Assembly (NCBI GenBank): GCA_036897485.1
Contig: JAYMTF010001229.1
Coordinates: forward strand, 1-25,213
DNA from: Pelargonium nanum
Lineage: Eukaryota > Streptophyta > Magnoliopsida > Geraniales > Geraniaceae
DNA length: 25,213 nt
Direction: 5' to 3'
Made by a program: the position numbers and the translations under genes. The first letter of the stretch is position 1. The number at the start of each line of letters is the position of its first letter. Under the pieces are notes generated by a model. That model had not been told where the DNA came from and did no database searches. It worked only from the letters and a program-made list of their open reading frames with translations. Shown here piece by piece: positions 1 to 11,562 of the stretch.

Positions 1-3000
1 ATGGGCAAATGACCATATCAGGCTTTCTTTCATGATAAAATGCGTACAAAGCATCAATATAGTCTGGTTTGTAGATTCCAGGAGGACGTGCCTCAGCAAA
101 TTTTTTGATTGCCTGTGTAAAAGAGGAAACAAAAGAAATATAAAGTTACAAATTTTAATTTGCTTATTAGATAGAATCAACCAGAGAAACATAAAGACAA
201 ATTAAACACAAAACGGACCTGAGTGACAGACATTGATTGAGATCGCATAAGAAAGTGGACAATCATGTATCCTGTGCGATTATGCCCATGTGTGCAATGG
301 ACAAGAATGTATTTTTTTGAGTGTTTCTGACGAGAAAGAAACTGTATCACCTGGAAAAAAAAAGTAAGTATATGTAATGAGCACCAATGTACCATAAGGG
401 AATACTCTGCCCTATTAAATGCAGCATATTTAAATTTTGAAATAAAATCTGCAAAAGAAGTCCTATGGAACAATAAATAAACAAGTTGAGGAGAAAAAGG
501 AAAGACGGAAAAAGATAATTAGTTAGAGGAAGACAATGTAAAAAAGTAATTGATATTTTGTATGAAATTTTGTGAATCTCCGCCTGTCCATTTTTTCTCC
601 TGTGAACTCTCTATTCCTCTATTTCTGTTCATCTTCCTTCACTTATACAATGTACTATCTAGCACTATGAACTGTTATCTCTTGAGTTCAAATTTTACAT
701 CAACTTTTCTGTATGTTTTTTTTTTCTCCTTTGCAAGTGCTGTGACTTTAACTTGGTTAAGACAGAGATTCCAGTATTTATATGTGGGATTCATACCAGC
801 CATGTTTTTACAACAGCACAATTTTCTTAACAGTTAATTGATTTTATTACGATGTATTGCTTATTTTGTATGGTGCATTGTGACCCTTATTCTTTCAATA
901 ACTTATTTACTTACATAATGTGTGCTTCATCCCATGCTTAAGCTAACATTGCCACCAAAATCATAATGCACAGCAAACTCTGTTTACTAATAGGCTTCCC
1001 ATTTCTCAAACAACAGTCACTCCTCAACAGTTCAAGTTAAACAAGTAATAATAATTGAATATAAAAGTATGTTCCTCTACCAAAATCACGCCATAATGAT
1101 TTGCTTAAGCATATTGAAACCAGGGAGAAGAAACCTGATATTCTACACGGATTGAATGCAAAACAGGAATGCTACTTAAAAGACATACCTCATAGACAAA
1201 AGTATTTACAGACACATTATCGGGTACAGAATCCCTCCCCCTGCATTGAATCTAGACCGCAAATAAAAAAAATTGAAGTTAAAGGTTCAGAATGCTCCAG
1301 TAAGAGGGTATTACGGTCTGAAAAAAGGAATGTCGTCAAGCGATACTAACCTTCACATGCTTTATCGCATCTTTCTTCAAATCTGATGTTGAATAGTAAC
1401 GAGAAGTATTTGTCAAATCAATCACTAACCCAAGCTGCAAATGATTTTCAAAACCATTCTAATATAAGCAAGGAAAACTCCTAGCAAAATATACATACAT
1501 AAACAAGAAAAAACATTTCTCTTAGTGTTATTAGTTGAACAATATAAGGCACTTCCTGTAGCTTCCTTTTCTAGTAGAAAGAATATATCCTCAAATGGTT
1601 AAATGGCACTGGCATGAAACTATAGGGGGACTTGCTCTTAATTTATCAATTTTTATTGAAATTTGAAAGACTTAACTGATCCCGAAATATAAGATCACAG
1701 ATTTCATAATCCTCAATATATATATATATATGCCTTTCGTGTGTATATATATATTCCTTTCTTGTGTAGTAAAATGCTTGAAGTTTCAGGGAGTGATAAA
1801 TAATATAAAAGAGGGTAAAAATGTTAATTCATATTTTACCAACCTTTCTTCCTAAAACTCTTTGCTGATGAATCACTTGTTTAAAAGAGTATCTTTTGCC
1901 AGGAGGAATACAGTCATTGAAAGTTTCCCCTAGGGGAACTTTAGAAGGAACAATGCAACCTATTTCCTGCCCAAATGCAGGGCAATCCAACCAACCTGCA
2001 GCAGAGGATAAAATGAGAAGGAAATGGCAAAAGAGTAATACATATAAACATACATCTTAAGGTTGTAATTATATAGCATATTGCAATAATTCGATCTACA
2101 TTTCTAAAATTGAACTTTATCCACAGAAAAACAGAAAACATACCAGGAGGAAGCTTAGATTTGTCATAAAATTTCTTGGGCTGGAAAATTTGGTCATGCA
2201 CAGGCTTAGATGTATGCACTGGTTTGTCATCAGGGCGTTCTCTTTTCAGTCGCTTGCGTCTCTCATCACGCTCCTATACAGTAAGCAATATAAATTAACA
2301 AGCATGAATTTAAAATAGACACAAATAATAATAAAAATATGAAGTCTCCTACAGTAAAGGCTATCTACCCTGCATAGAAATATGTTGGGACTAATATGAT
2401 ACCCCAAGCATGTGAGGCTGTATATATAGAGCGAGAGACTAATAACAATCCTCCTTACATTATGTTTGACATGTATTATGTAAAACAACAAACAACAAGC
2501 AAACCACTTACCAAACAAGTTGGGGTCAGTTACATGTTTCCTTTAAGAAAAAACTTTTCCGAACTTTACTGCTCTTCATCCTATCTAACATTATCTCTTA
2601 GTTAAGACATGTTGTCATATCTGTTCTTGTTACTTCTTTCCATGTTTTCTCATGTGTACCCCAATCCATTTTAGTTTCTAGTAATTGAAGTCCCTCACAT
2701 TTCCTTAGGGAGGGTCATTAATCTCTTAGCGTTGCACATGCCCACAAGTATATGTTGGACTTTCCTCTCGCGATTTTCAAAGTAATAGTGTCATTGTCAG
2801 TGGTCCAGGAAATAAAAGATTCTCTACATTTGTGATGCAGGTGTAGTATTCATGTGCATTGCAACTTAACATATTTGAACTGTTTCTGTGTCATTCCAAG
2901 ACTTTTGTAGACATTTAAGTTTTGATCCTTCATTGCCAAGGCATTATGATCCCTTGACTAGGTATGATTTAGCATTTCAACAGACTTGTGGTTGAAGAAA

Positions 3001-3959
3001 AGTTATTTTGGTGGAACTCAAGACTTTTGGTTATATAAAAAAAACCATAACTTTATTATTTTTTTTATTTAAAAAAAATAGTACTTGTTCACTAGTGAAT
3101 AATAACTTGGTTCCTATGAAAATGCAGATACATTAATCGTCAGTCTCCAGACCGATGAAAAATAAATATAGAGGCGTGTAGATATCAAAACAATTACACA
3201 AAACAGACCAACGATTAATCTTCAGTATAATGAACTATATGTCAGTCAACAGAGGCATCTTAATGTAAGCATATATCCTGCAGGCGCTCCAGAAATACCC
3301 ACTACAAATAACAACAACCATGTCATTTCCTAAAAAACGTTGGAGTCAGCTACATGAATCCTTTAGCAAAGCTCTTTTGGGTACAGAGCGAGTGTTATGG
3401 GTGAGAGTAGAATGGGTTCTTCTAGATGATATGTTCAAATTTAAATCAAATAAAAGACTAATTCTACTTTATTTCCCGTGGTATCTGAAAACATATACTT
3501 ATTTTCTAGTTCTGACACATCAGCCACCAATATCAACAAAAGAAAAGGCAGTTGTTTAATAACATAAAAAGAGCAATCCTGAGTATGTGGGGTGCACTTA
3601 TTCTAAATGTGAATTGATAAAGAAAAAGCAAAGGCTTGCAGTCGATGCTGTAATGGTTGTTTCTAGGATCAATGAGATAACTAAGTCCAGCCAGATGCTT
3701 TGTCTGTCACATATGAAATTACCCAATTGTTCATTTCAAAAATATGCAGAAAAAAAAAATTGTGATTCAGATGATCATTTGGATTATGGAATGGCGTAAT
3801 ATTGCATAAACAGAAAACAAAAGGCGTGAAGAGAAATTCATGATGTACCCGTCGTGCTATATCAACAGCAGACTCTAAACGTTCTTCTGGTGCAGTGTAT
3901 TGTTCTATATGCCCCTCAAAAGTCTCGTCATCCTCTTCAGGGAGTGCATTCAAGTCCAT
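1..3959 (-). CDS. mRNA-capping enzyme, triphosphatase domain (5' part of gene, cut by window edge)
   Basis: Nuclear bifunctional enzyme that removes the 5' gamma-phosphate of nascent RNA polymerase II transcripts and adds GMP. Seven exons join in frame, in transcript order: 3959-3849, 2273-2144, 1995-1844, 1434-1351, 1251-1189, 350-219 and 112-1. They give 261 visible residues. Residues 1-37 are acidic (start MDLNALPEEDDE) and are followed by a basic stretch (ERDERRKRLKRERPDD). The phosphatase domain then runs to the edge, with the P-loop HCTHGHNRTG at residues 198-207: Cys199 is the nucleophile and Arg205 binds phosphate. The later stretch ARPPGIYKPDYIDALY is typical of plant capping enzymes. 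Every intron begins GT and ends AG, and phases are kept. The guanylyltransferase half, including its KxDG lysine, must lie beyond position 1. An in-frame ATG at 3971 would add four residues (MVVS); 3959 is preferred because plant homologues start at MDLN (from memory). Confidence 0.93.
1711..1767. repeat. AT microsatellite within a short duplicated segment
   Basis: Two successive segments each contain a TATATATATAT run followed by CCTTTC(G/T)TGTG. This gives a two-copy, roughly 25-bp tandem duplication around an AT dinucleotide repeat. It lies in the intron between coding exons 3 and 4 of the capping-enzyme gene. Confidence 0.65.
2484..2665 (+). repeat. Retroposon-tail repeat, copy 1 (in capping-gene intron 1)
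   Basis: It starts with an AACAACAAACAACAAG tract, followed by GTTGGGGTCAGTTACATG and TTTCCTTT. This is a diverged version of a dispersed plant repeat that I recall as an ACAACAACAACC tract followed by GGGGTCGGCTACATGAATCC, associated with 3' ends of non-LTR retroposons. It continues into a TC-rich stretch to about 2665. It lies inside a 1575-bp intron on the strand opposite to the gene. The family assignment is from memory; the similarity to copy 2 at 3305-3375 is visible directly. Confidence 0.5.
3305..3375 (+). repeat. Retroposon-tail repeat, copy 2 (in capping-gene intron 1)
   Basis: An AAATAACAACAACCATG tract is followed by GTTGGAGTCAGCTACATG and AATCCTTT. This is the same element type as the copy at 2484-2665 and in the same orientation. 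It is closer to the form I remember for the plant dispersed repeat (GTCGGCTACATGAATCC). Both copies look truncated. Confidence 0.5.
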
Positions 3960-4830
3960 GGAAACAACCATTCAACATCCACTGAACAGCATTTGCCGCT
4001 GTGAAAAAATCTCAAAATGTGCTAAACCGACAGTTTCTCAAGGAGGTATTAACCACAGTTACCTACTCCAAAAAAAAATAGATTACAATCCATATCAAGT
4101 TACCATATGTAACTGACACCAAAAACATCAATAACCACACAACATAAAAGTAGAGCATTACCACATATAAAGCCCGCAACAACACGCACCTCTTTATAAC
4201 ACAATTTGGAGTAACATTAGCTCGAAATTGAAACAAAAGCCCCTGAAATGATTCAGTACAAATGCTTGCTCAAGAACACATACACATACACACACAAAAA
4301 AAAAAAAAAAAAAAAAAAACAAGCATTTACTGACACTTAAACTACAATCCATAGCTGAGAATTTTCTCCTCTCTTTTTCCAAAACTATTTAGCTACAGGA
4401 AAATCAAATCTCCAATTCAACTAACCAATTTAGCTCTACCATGCTCCATTCTAAAATTTATGCAATTAAATTCAAAAATTTCCACTTGTCATAAATTCTC
4501 AAAATGCCGCATGACGCACAACAAATCAAGCCCGCAACGCAACACACTCCAATTCACGCACAAATTTTACACAAATTTCACATTCCAATTCATCTAAATC
4601 AGCAAGAAAACGAAGTCGCATTCGAAGATAGCAACGTACCTCAACAAGGAAGCTCAATCGACGACCAATTCCAACACGCCATGCCCTCCGAGTCACAGAG
4701 AGCAGCTTCTTCGTCGAAATGATTCCTCTGATCAAACGCTTCGCAAAAACCCTCGGCGATTACCGTACGGTTGCTCTGTGTGAGGTGTTGTCGTCACTGA
4801 AAGTCTTCCCCGAAACCCTAGAGAGAGAAA
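3960..4830 (-). promoter_or_regulatory. Split 5' leader of the capping-enzyme gene with two upstream ORFs
   Basis: On the minus strand a probable leader exon ends at 4640 in front of a GTACGT donor. The next acceptor is a T-rich tract ending in CAG at 3999, so the leader intron is about 640 bp (4639-3999). The first leader exon holds an upstream ORF at 4682-4641 (13 codons, MACWNWSSIELPC then TGA), whose stop lies one base before the donor. The second leader exon holds a 6-codon ORF at 3992-3972 (MLFSGC then TGA), which ends immediately before the in-frame ATG at 3971. A telo-box (AAACCCTA on the plus strand, 4813-4820), common near transcription starts of plant housekeeping genes, lies upstream. 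The exact start site cannot be read from the sequence. Confidence 0.55.
4294..4319. repeat. Poly-A/CA low-complexity tract
   Basis: A CA-rich stretch runs directly into more than 20 consecutive A on the plus strand, inside the leader intron of the capping-enzyme gene. In the gene's own sense this is a poly-T tract. It may be the decayed tail of a retroposon or a slippage microsatellite; no target-site duplication was recognised. Confidence 0.8.
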
Positions 4831-5010
4831 GATGGACGATTTTGCATTTTTGCTGTTGCTGTAGAGAGAGAAAATTTGGGGAGAGAGGGCTTTTTTATTG
4901 ATTGGGAGAGAAATTGAAATAGATGAATAAATTGGAGAAAATTCGGTGAAAAGTGTGAAATGTATAGAATTTGGGGGCAAAGATGAAAATATCGAATTTT
5001 GTAGTGAAAT

Positions 5011-6210
5011 ACCTATAAAGGGGCGGTGGTAAGTGAGAACTTTAATTACGTAGCCACTTATAGAGGGGCACAATGGTCATTTTGAAATTTCAAGAGCTAC
5101 ATGTAATTAGAAAAATAATTAAAAATAAATACATTCATTTTCCCGGTCAACTTCCCATATTTATAATGTATGTGGACATAATCACATCAAAAATGGATAG
5201 CAATTACTTTAAATTAAAAAAATAAAATGTTATTCTAAAAAAAAATATATACTGAAAAGGGGTGGTGGTGGTAATCGAGAACTTTAATAAGATCAGTAAA
5301 TGTAGACAAGGCAAAATGGTAATTTTCTGATAAAAATAAAAATTTGTTTAGATTTTGAAATCGGTCGTAATTATAAAAATAATTAAAATTAAATTCATTC
5401 ATTTTCTCGATTGTTCCCACATTTATAATGCATGTGGACATAATCGCATCTGATATGGATAACAATTACATTAGTACAAATAAAATGTTACGCTTAAATA
5501 CCCATAAGAGGGTGGTGGTGGTAAAGGATAACTTAGGTCGACAAGTATTGACAAGCAAAATAGCGGTACTTGAGCAATTGATCTTAGTTCAAAATAATTA
5601 AAAATAAATTCATTATTTTCTCGATTAACTTCCCATATTTATAATGAATGGAGACATCATCGTGTTTAAACTAGATAATGATTACATTAAATAGAAATAA
5701 AACTTTGCGCTTAAATACTCATAAAGTGACAATGGTGGTAAGCAATTACTTGAATTAGGAAGGCATGTGTAGGAGGGTAAAATGGACATTTTCCTATATT
5801 TTAAAATTACTATTTATTTGTGCAATTGGGTGTAATTAGAAAAAAAGGAAAATAAAATAAATCATTCATTTTTCCGGTTAACTTTTCACATTTTATAATA
5901 TATGTGTACATAGTCACGTTTGACATAAATAGCGTTTATTAAATAAATATGAAACGATATGCTTAAGCACCAAGAAAGGGGTGGTATTGTAAGCGAGAAC
6001 TTGAATTAGATAGACAATGATAGGCAAGACCAAATGATCATTTCACATAAAAATAAAAGTTAATTACATGTGCAATTAGAAAAATATTTTAAATAAATTC
6101 ATTCATTTTCTCGGTTAACTTATCATATTCATAATGAATATAGACATAATCATGTTTGAACTGAGTAGCAACTGTGTTAAATAAAAATAAGACGTTACAC
6201 TTAAACATTT
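5011..6210. repeat. Five diverged tandem units of about 220-250 bp
   Basis: Five successive segments share the same ordered landmarks. Each has a G-rich GGTGGT core after a CCATAAAG/AAAGGGG-like start (cores near 5021, 5261, 5511, 5733 and 5979). Next come ACTTTAATTA/ACTTGAATTAG, a stretch like GGCAAAATGGTCATTTT, then AATTAGAAAAATAATTAAA, then TTCATTCATTTTCTCGGTTAAC. Each ends with TTTATAATG plus a GTGGACATAATCAC-like end (near 5161, 5423, 5640, 5894 and 6131). Spacing varies from 220 to 250 bp. The first unit overlaps the presumed promoter of the minus-strand capping-enzyme gene. No coding potential is visible. The family is not recognised. Confidence 0.8.
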
Positions 6211-7120
6211 GACTTAAAACTCACTCATTTGGTTTATTAGAAGTTATGACAAACTTTAAATTTACCTTTTCGATGAAAAGAGAAAAAGATATCATTATAT
6301 ATTAGTTTGTCGTAAACTGATAATAACGTATGATCAAATAAACTTTGAAAGTATGTCATTATCCATAACTCTCAATTCATCGGATATGTATCACATTATA
6401 AAATATTTAAATATATTGTTTTTTTTCATGCAAATATGTTGTTATTATAGGACGGGGGTACACAACATGTATTCTTTCATTATCTAATTAAAAAAATATT
6501 TTATTTTGATAATTTCAACTATTTTTTTTGTTTTGATGGGTATATAATTATGTATATTATTATCACTTGAAATTTATAGAAATAAAAATCCTCAAACTAA
6601 AATAATTTTATGAGTCGAAACAAAATAAAATCCAATTATAAATCAACACAAAGAGCATTGGATTCTAAACCGACTATTGCCACGTAAGCTATAAGTAACT
6701 CGTACTAACATTCTCCACACGTGTCGAAACCTAATTGGGCCAGATGGGACTGACACGCATGCAAGAACCAGCCACAACGTGACTCATATTCAACGTCACG
6801 GGACTCATGGCGCATTGCACCTACGACGCATGATAGTAGCGTGCGCCTTATCTTAAAAATCACAAAAAGAGACAATAAAATAGAACACAGTGAAACCAAG
6901 ATCCCCAAAACATAAGTACTTCGCTAAAGTAAAAGCACAGATTCTGTTCGTTACCGAGCGCACGTAGCCAATCAGGTGACGCCACGCGTATTCTTTTTGG
7001 ATTTTTTTTCTCAGATACTACCGGGCTAGTCAAGCTCAAGTCAGATACTTATTCATAATGTGAAATTACAGAAATACCCTCACACTTGTAACATGACTTT
7101 TTCAGAATGGTTAACTGTCG
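6211..7120. other. Intergenic, AT-rich, with an ACGT-motif cluster
   Basis: No gene is recognised. The stretch 6211-6660 is strongly AT-rich. From about 6680 to 6990 composition shifts to higher GC, with several ACGT cores: ACACGTGTC near 6718, two CGTCAC/CGTGACTCAT-like motifs near 6777-6810, and GCACGTAGCC near 6960. These resemble bZIP-type binding cores, but no adjacent coding sequence was found, so their role is unknown. Confidence 0.4.
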
Positions 7121-7128
7121 AATTGTTA

Positions 7129-7363
7129 CCACCAAGCGCGTGAGTCAACTGGTAAGGGGTTGTTCCAGCTTAACCTGAGACCTTGAGCTCGAGTCTTAGA
7201 GGATGCAACTGCGTTAAAACTTGGTAAGAGAGCTTTGCTGCCCTTGTGATTCTACCCGGCTCGAATGAGGATTAGTCTAGGTGTGGTAGAACGGCTTAAA
7301 GGTACCAACCGCGAGTTTGTGGGCCCGCTCAGGAACTTCATGGTTTAGACTAGAAAACAATCA
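7129..7363 (+). mobile_element. tRNA-derived SINE with target-site duplication
   Basis: About 235 bp. The head looks like a tRNA promoter: the A-box-like stretch TGAGTCAACTGGTAAGG (7141-7157) is followed about 30 bases later by the B-box-like AGCTCGAGTC (7186-7195). Its GC content is higher than the flanks. The element is bracketed by the direct repeat AATTGTTA at 7121-7128 and 7364-7371, extended by C at matching positions, which is the expected target-site duplication. The tail is short and A-rich (TAGAAAACAATCA). It encodes no protein and would have been moved by a LINE reverse transcriptase. The family is not identified. Confidence 0.7.
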
Positions 7364-7371
7364 AATTGTTA

Positions 7372-9226
7372 GTTTTTATAAAATAATCATGTATACAAAA
7401 AAACTATCAATTTTGTCTTTAAAATATAGAATCTCACTATCTTGGTGCTCAAAATAATTTTATGCCAAAACATACTTTTAATTAAAGGTGACAAATCCTC
7501 AAAGTTGAAAAAATATATGATATGACGATTCGAAGGGTCTTAAGATTGAGATTGATTTGAGATACTAAGTTCTTAAGATGAAGAACCATGCTAAATTTAG
7601 GACCGATATCGTTGAAGGTTTGAAGACGAGATATATTGGATTTAATTGCTCCCGTTCACGGAGGAACATACCGAAAGGTAGACATCAATTGAAGGTTTAA
7701 AATGTTTTCGAGTATTATCTCCTTTGAATGGCATATTTAAGACATTTGAAGCAAAATCAACTACAAATCTCCTTTGAAATATATAGTTTTATGTTATGTT
7801 CTAATGTTTTCAATAGGTTTGTAAACTTGGCCCAATCTCACAAGTCACAATGCATCTATTTTCAAATGCTCTAGCCTTGTGGGCTGTGGAGTGGACCTCT
7901 TAAAATTGAGTTGCTCTTTTGGATCTTGGAATTGCCTCATTATGGGCCTTGAGGCCCATTGGACTTAACATAGCAAGCCCAAACTCATATCCACTAATTA
8001 TATTTCAAACCAACTTTCACATGTTGTATCTAACTTAATATGGGGGATTAGGGCTTTAAGTGGGTGTTTGTCTAGGCGAGAAAGTGCAAGAAAATTGGAG
8101 GGAATATTTATGGGGCGACAAAGAGGTGTTGCGGTTTCGATAATGGAAGTCGGAGATGGAGGGAAAGTAACAACTCGACCGGAATTATAGTTAAAATATA
8201 AATAAAAATGTAATGTGATTAGGACTGACTTTTAAGTCAAAGAAGTGGTGTTTGAATTTAAACCGAAACCAAAATTGAATTTTCACTGCTTTTGTTATCT
8301 CTTTCTCATTTATATCTCCCATTTCATAGGATGATATGCATGCCTATGTCGTTGATCGTGTAAGATTTGAATCTTTTTGTAACAGAATCGTTTTTTTTTC
8401 TATCAATTTTCGTATTTTTTAAGCGATTTTAACTAACCATTTCAAAGCTTTTAGTTTTCGTTTTGGCCTTTTATTTTTATTTGTTAAAAAAAAACTTATA
8501 GAATCGAAAAGTACACGATTTTCACTTTCTAATAACTATGCAGATCGTGAAAAGCAATAATCTTTGTGTTACTCTCTAGTCTTGTCCATCTACAATTTCA
8601 TGACCAATATTGGGAAAAATAGTACAATCTTCTAGGTTATAGCTAATGAGAAATAAAATCATAGCTAAGCATTATTGTGAAATGTTGCTTTGACATCAAT
8701 GGCTAATTAACAACATGCCTTGTCATTAAGGGTCCATTTTTTGGCAACACATCACATCAAAACCTCATAAACTTGGCATATCTTGCTTTGCAAATTTAGG
8801 GTTTCTTTGGCATTGTGCTTGTTCAATCAAACCTTCTAGATTGCTTATCATGTACAAAGCTAATAGGTTTTCCAATGTTGTAGAATTGTCCATTTTTGGC
8901 AATGGATTGCTATATATGAACCTACATATATCAATGTGCATGTATCTATATATTTGAAGCCATTGGTGTCCCCAAACCTAAGTAAAAAAAGGAGTCAACT
9001 ATGAAAAGTGCAATGGGTCAATTTTTCACCCACAAGAAAATGATTTGTTCACATAGAAAAGATTGTACAAATAAAAAAAACACACACAACAAGAAAATGA
9101 AGAATTCATTGTGCACATGCCATGATTAATTTTATCATATATCTAGAAGCCATGGGTTGCTTCAATGTTCTTGAAGTTGTTCACCAAATATCATCTCTTA
9201 CTAAATTTTAAAATTGGGTCGAAACA
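7372..9226. other. Intergenic, no gene recognised
   Basis: AT-rich sequence without a supported ORF. A short GC-rich palindrome, ATGGGCCTTGAGGCCCAT (7942-7959), provides two opposed TGGGCC motifs, with an AGCCCA at 7976-7981. TGGGCY is a plant promoter element, but no transcript start or coding region could be attached to it. Two near-identical short segments, GTCCATTTTTTGGCAA near 8732 and GTCCATTTTTGGCAA near 8889, form a small direct repeat. Confidence 0.5.
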
Positions 9227-9244
9227 CGAAAGTTCATAAATTAT

Positions 9245-9439
9245 CAAGGCATGTTAGGCCAAACGGTTGATGCGTTTTGGATTTTCTTTGAGGTCTCAGG
9301 TTCAAGTCTCCTTGCCGACGGTATGGGTGAGATTTATGGGTTTAAGGGGAGAGCTAACAACTAACTCGAGTGACGCCCCCACTAGGGAGTGAGAAACACA
9401 AGCCTTTGTAGACCTGTTGTCCCGTCGCTTATAAAAAAA
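9245..9439 (+). mobile_element. tRNA-derived SINE with long target-site duplication and A-tail
   Basis: About 195 bp. The A-box-like stretch GTTAGGCCAAACGG (9253-9266) and the B box GGTTCAAGTCTCC (9299-9311) mark a tRNA-like head. The 3' end is an A-rich tail (ATAAAAAAA). It is bracketed by an 18-bp direct repeat matching at 16 of 18 positions, CGAAAGTTCATAAATTAT (9227-9244) and CGAAAATTCATAAACTAT (9440-9457). This is the classic signature of LINE-driven retroposition. The flanks themselves contain GAAAC.CGAAAGTTCA motifs, repeated near 9493, so it may have inserted into an older repeat. Confidence 0.8.
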
Positions 9440-9457
9440 CGAAAATTCATAAACTAT

Positions 9458-10950
9458 TTCGAGTTAAAAAATTAAGAGACAAAACTGAGTTGAAACCTGA
9501 AAGTTCAGGATACAAATTTAGTCTTTTACCTAAATAAAAAGAATCAACATCTACTATTAACATTAAGCTCAAATTATATAACCTCTTTTTCTCTTCCTAA
9601 GATGACTCAATTGAGCATAATCCAATGAGAATAATCATCTTCACAAAAGCCAAATTTCACACTAATTGAGCAAATAAATAATTAATTAATTACATTTTTT
9701 CCAACCATTATTATTGGAATAAATGAGAGAGAGATAAGAAATGGAATGTGAGGAAGTTGAGTAGTTACTAACCACCGTTTGGTTTTTGTGTCTTAGCTTT
9801 CAAACAAACTATATTATGTTTGTGTTTGGGTACCATCTGATAATTGACATGAAAGACATTTCTCAACCATAATGATAATTATTTTTATTTATTTAAATGT
9901 TTTGGATAATTTTTAAAAATAATTGTTCCATCAAAAAATAAAATAAAAAGTATTAATCATGTTAGTTTTCAAGGTTTTAGGATAAATATTCATCTTTATT
10001 AAAAAAAGTTACTATTAATTATCGTTTTCGATTGAAAATGTTGTTTGAAAATAGTTATATCTATATCGCACATTTTTATCTTACACGTGTTAGCGTTTTG
10101 AAGATAAACAAACTTTAAATAAATGAATGAATTGTAATAAATACAAATATCAATTATCACATTAGGCTAATAAAATTTGTTAGCTTTAGACATCAATGAT
10201 GTTTATGTTTTTCCCCATTTATACTATATTTTAGAATAAATTGTTTTGTTTCTTTATATGATACTTATAGGACCCAAATAATCCTAATTAAAAATGTTTG
10301 GTTTGTGCTTATTTAAGTGAAAGGAATTAAACTAGTCAAATTTAATTTATTGGGTGTAATTTTGTACATTCCATCCCAAGATCTCCCGTACATATGTTCT
10401 TAAAAAAACAACACGATAGATCATAATTGTCACAATTAATTATTAATTTGCATAAACTTAAAAAATAATTACAACTCATAATTTGTATAACAAAAGAATT
10501 CATCAAATATATATATCTTTATTGACTTGTACGATCGATTTAATTATTTTTCAATTAAATAAGAAAACATATCATTATATTTGGATATTTCAATAAAGTC
10601 TCATACATCAAATCATGAAACTCAAACTTATTAAAATTAAACTCACACTCATGAAACTATTTACATTTAGAGTCATAATTTTCAAATAATTTATTATTGC
10701 CATGATTTATTAAGGTTGTTTGTGTGATATTTATTCAAAATGTATATTGATTACCATTTCTATCAAAACCCTAATAAATATAATATTGTAAAAATCAATT
10801 TCAAATATGTGTCTTTCATTGTCTTAAGTGAGTTGGATTGTTGTTGCCTAGGATCAAGCTTGTAGGAGTTTAGCTTTGTAACAAAGTTTAGATGGTCTTG
10901 AAGCTTTAGAGTTGCAACAACAAATAAAATTGACATTAATATATAATATA
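9458..10950. other. Intergenic, no gene recognised
   Basis: Very AT-rich sequence with many stop codons in all frames. No RNA gene, coding exon or intact transposon was identified. Confidence 0.5.
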
Positions 10951-10959
10951 GAGGTGGAA

Positions 10960-11170
10960 AATTGGGTTTTAGGTTAGATGGGTTGTGAAATATGTCTTGT
11001 TAGTGTTTATATTGTATTGGGTCGTGCAACAAACAATCAATCTTCAGCACGACATGCACACACAAATTATCAGGTCTAATTTATTATTTTTACACAAGCC
11101 GAACTTGCAAAAATACATATCAAGCTTTGTGTAAATGCAGATTCAAGTTCAAATTACCGACTCTAATGCT
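10960..11170 (+). repeat. Dispersed repeat remnant, copy A (GGGTCGTG family)
   Basis: Contains TTGGGTTTTAGGTTAGATGG, TTGGGTCGTGCAACA (11017-11031) and CAGCACGACATGCACAC. It shares the 15-base core exactly, in inverted orientation, with 22893-22907. The style (repeated GGGTCGTG/CACGAC words) resembles a dispersed non-coding repeat common in plant genomes. No terminal structures were recognised. Confidence 0.5.
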
Positions 11171-11401
11171 TATCTGAGTACATAGTGATTTTGATCTCCA
11201 ACCATACCTTCCAAACTAATGAAGTTCTCACTAGAAAGTACCATGAAATATATCATAAAAAAATGAAAGAAATATGCCATTTCACTTTCAAAACACCTCA
11301 AGAAAATGACTTTATGTAATAAGCAAGAAACCAATAAAACACATTAATTTGGTTATATCCTAAGAAATCTTGTGCCCAAAGTAATAAAATTCAAAATCTT
11401 C

Positions 11402-11453
11402 ACCTAATCTAATTAAAATGACATTGCAGCAATCCACCTATTTCCTTTATAAG
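11402..11453 (+). promoter_or_regulatory. Laccase core promoter: SMRE-like site and TATA box
   Basis: TTTATAAG at 11446-11453 is a TATA-box candidate 110 bp before the laccase ATG, giving an expected start near 11480 and a leader of about 85 nt. ACCTAAT at 11402-11408 fits the secondary-wall MYB-responsive element consensus ACC(A/T)A(A/C)(T/C). That would suit a lignin-pathway laccase driven by MYB46/MYB83-type regulators. The motif is short and can occur by chance. Confidence 0.5.
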
Positions 11454-11562
11454 TTTGAGTTGACATAACATTCCACAGCAACAAGTTCACAAAACCCTAC
11501 TATCAAAATCCAAGTTTTGGCCATAGCCATAGCTTGAAAGATCACAGCTAGATTGGGTGAAA

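Noticed and set aside
9151..9210. 19-codon ORF beginning MGCFNVLEVVHQ with a good start context
   Set aside because: Too short, with no family resemblance or transcript evidence; such ORFs are expected by chance.
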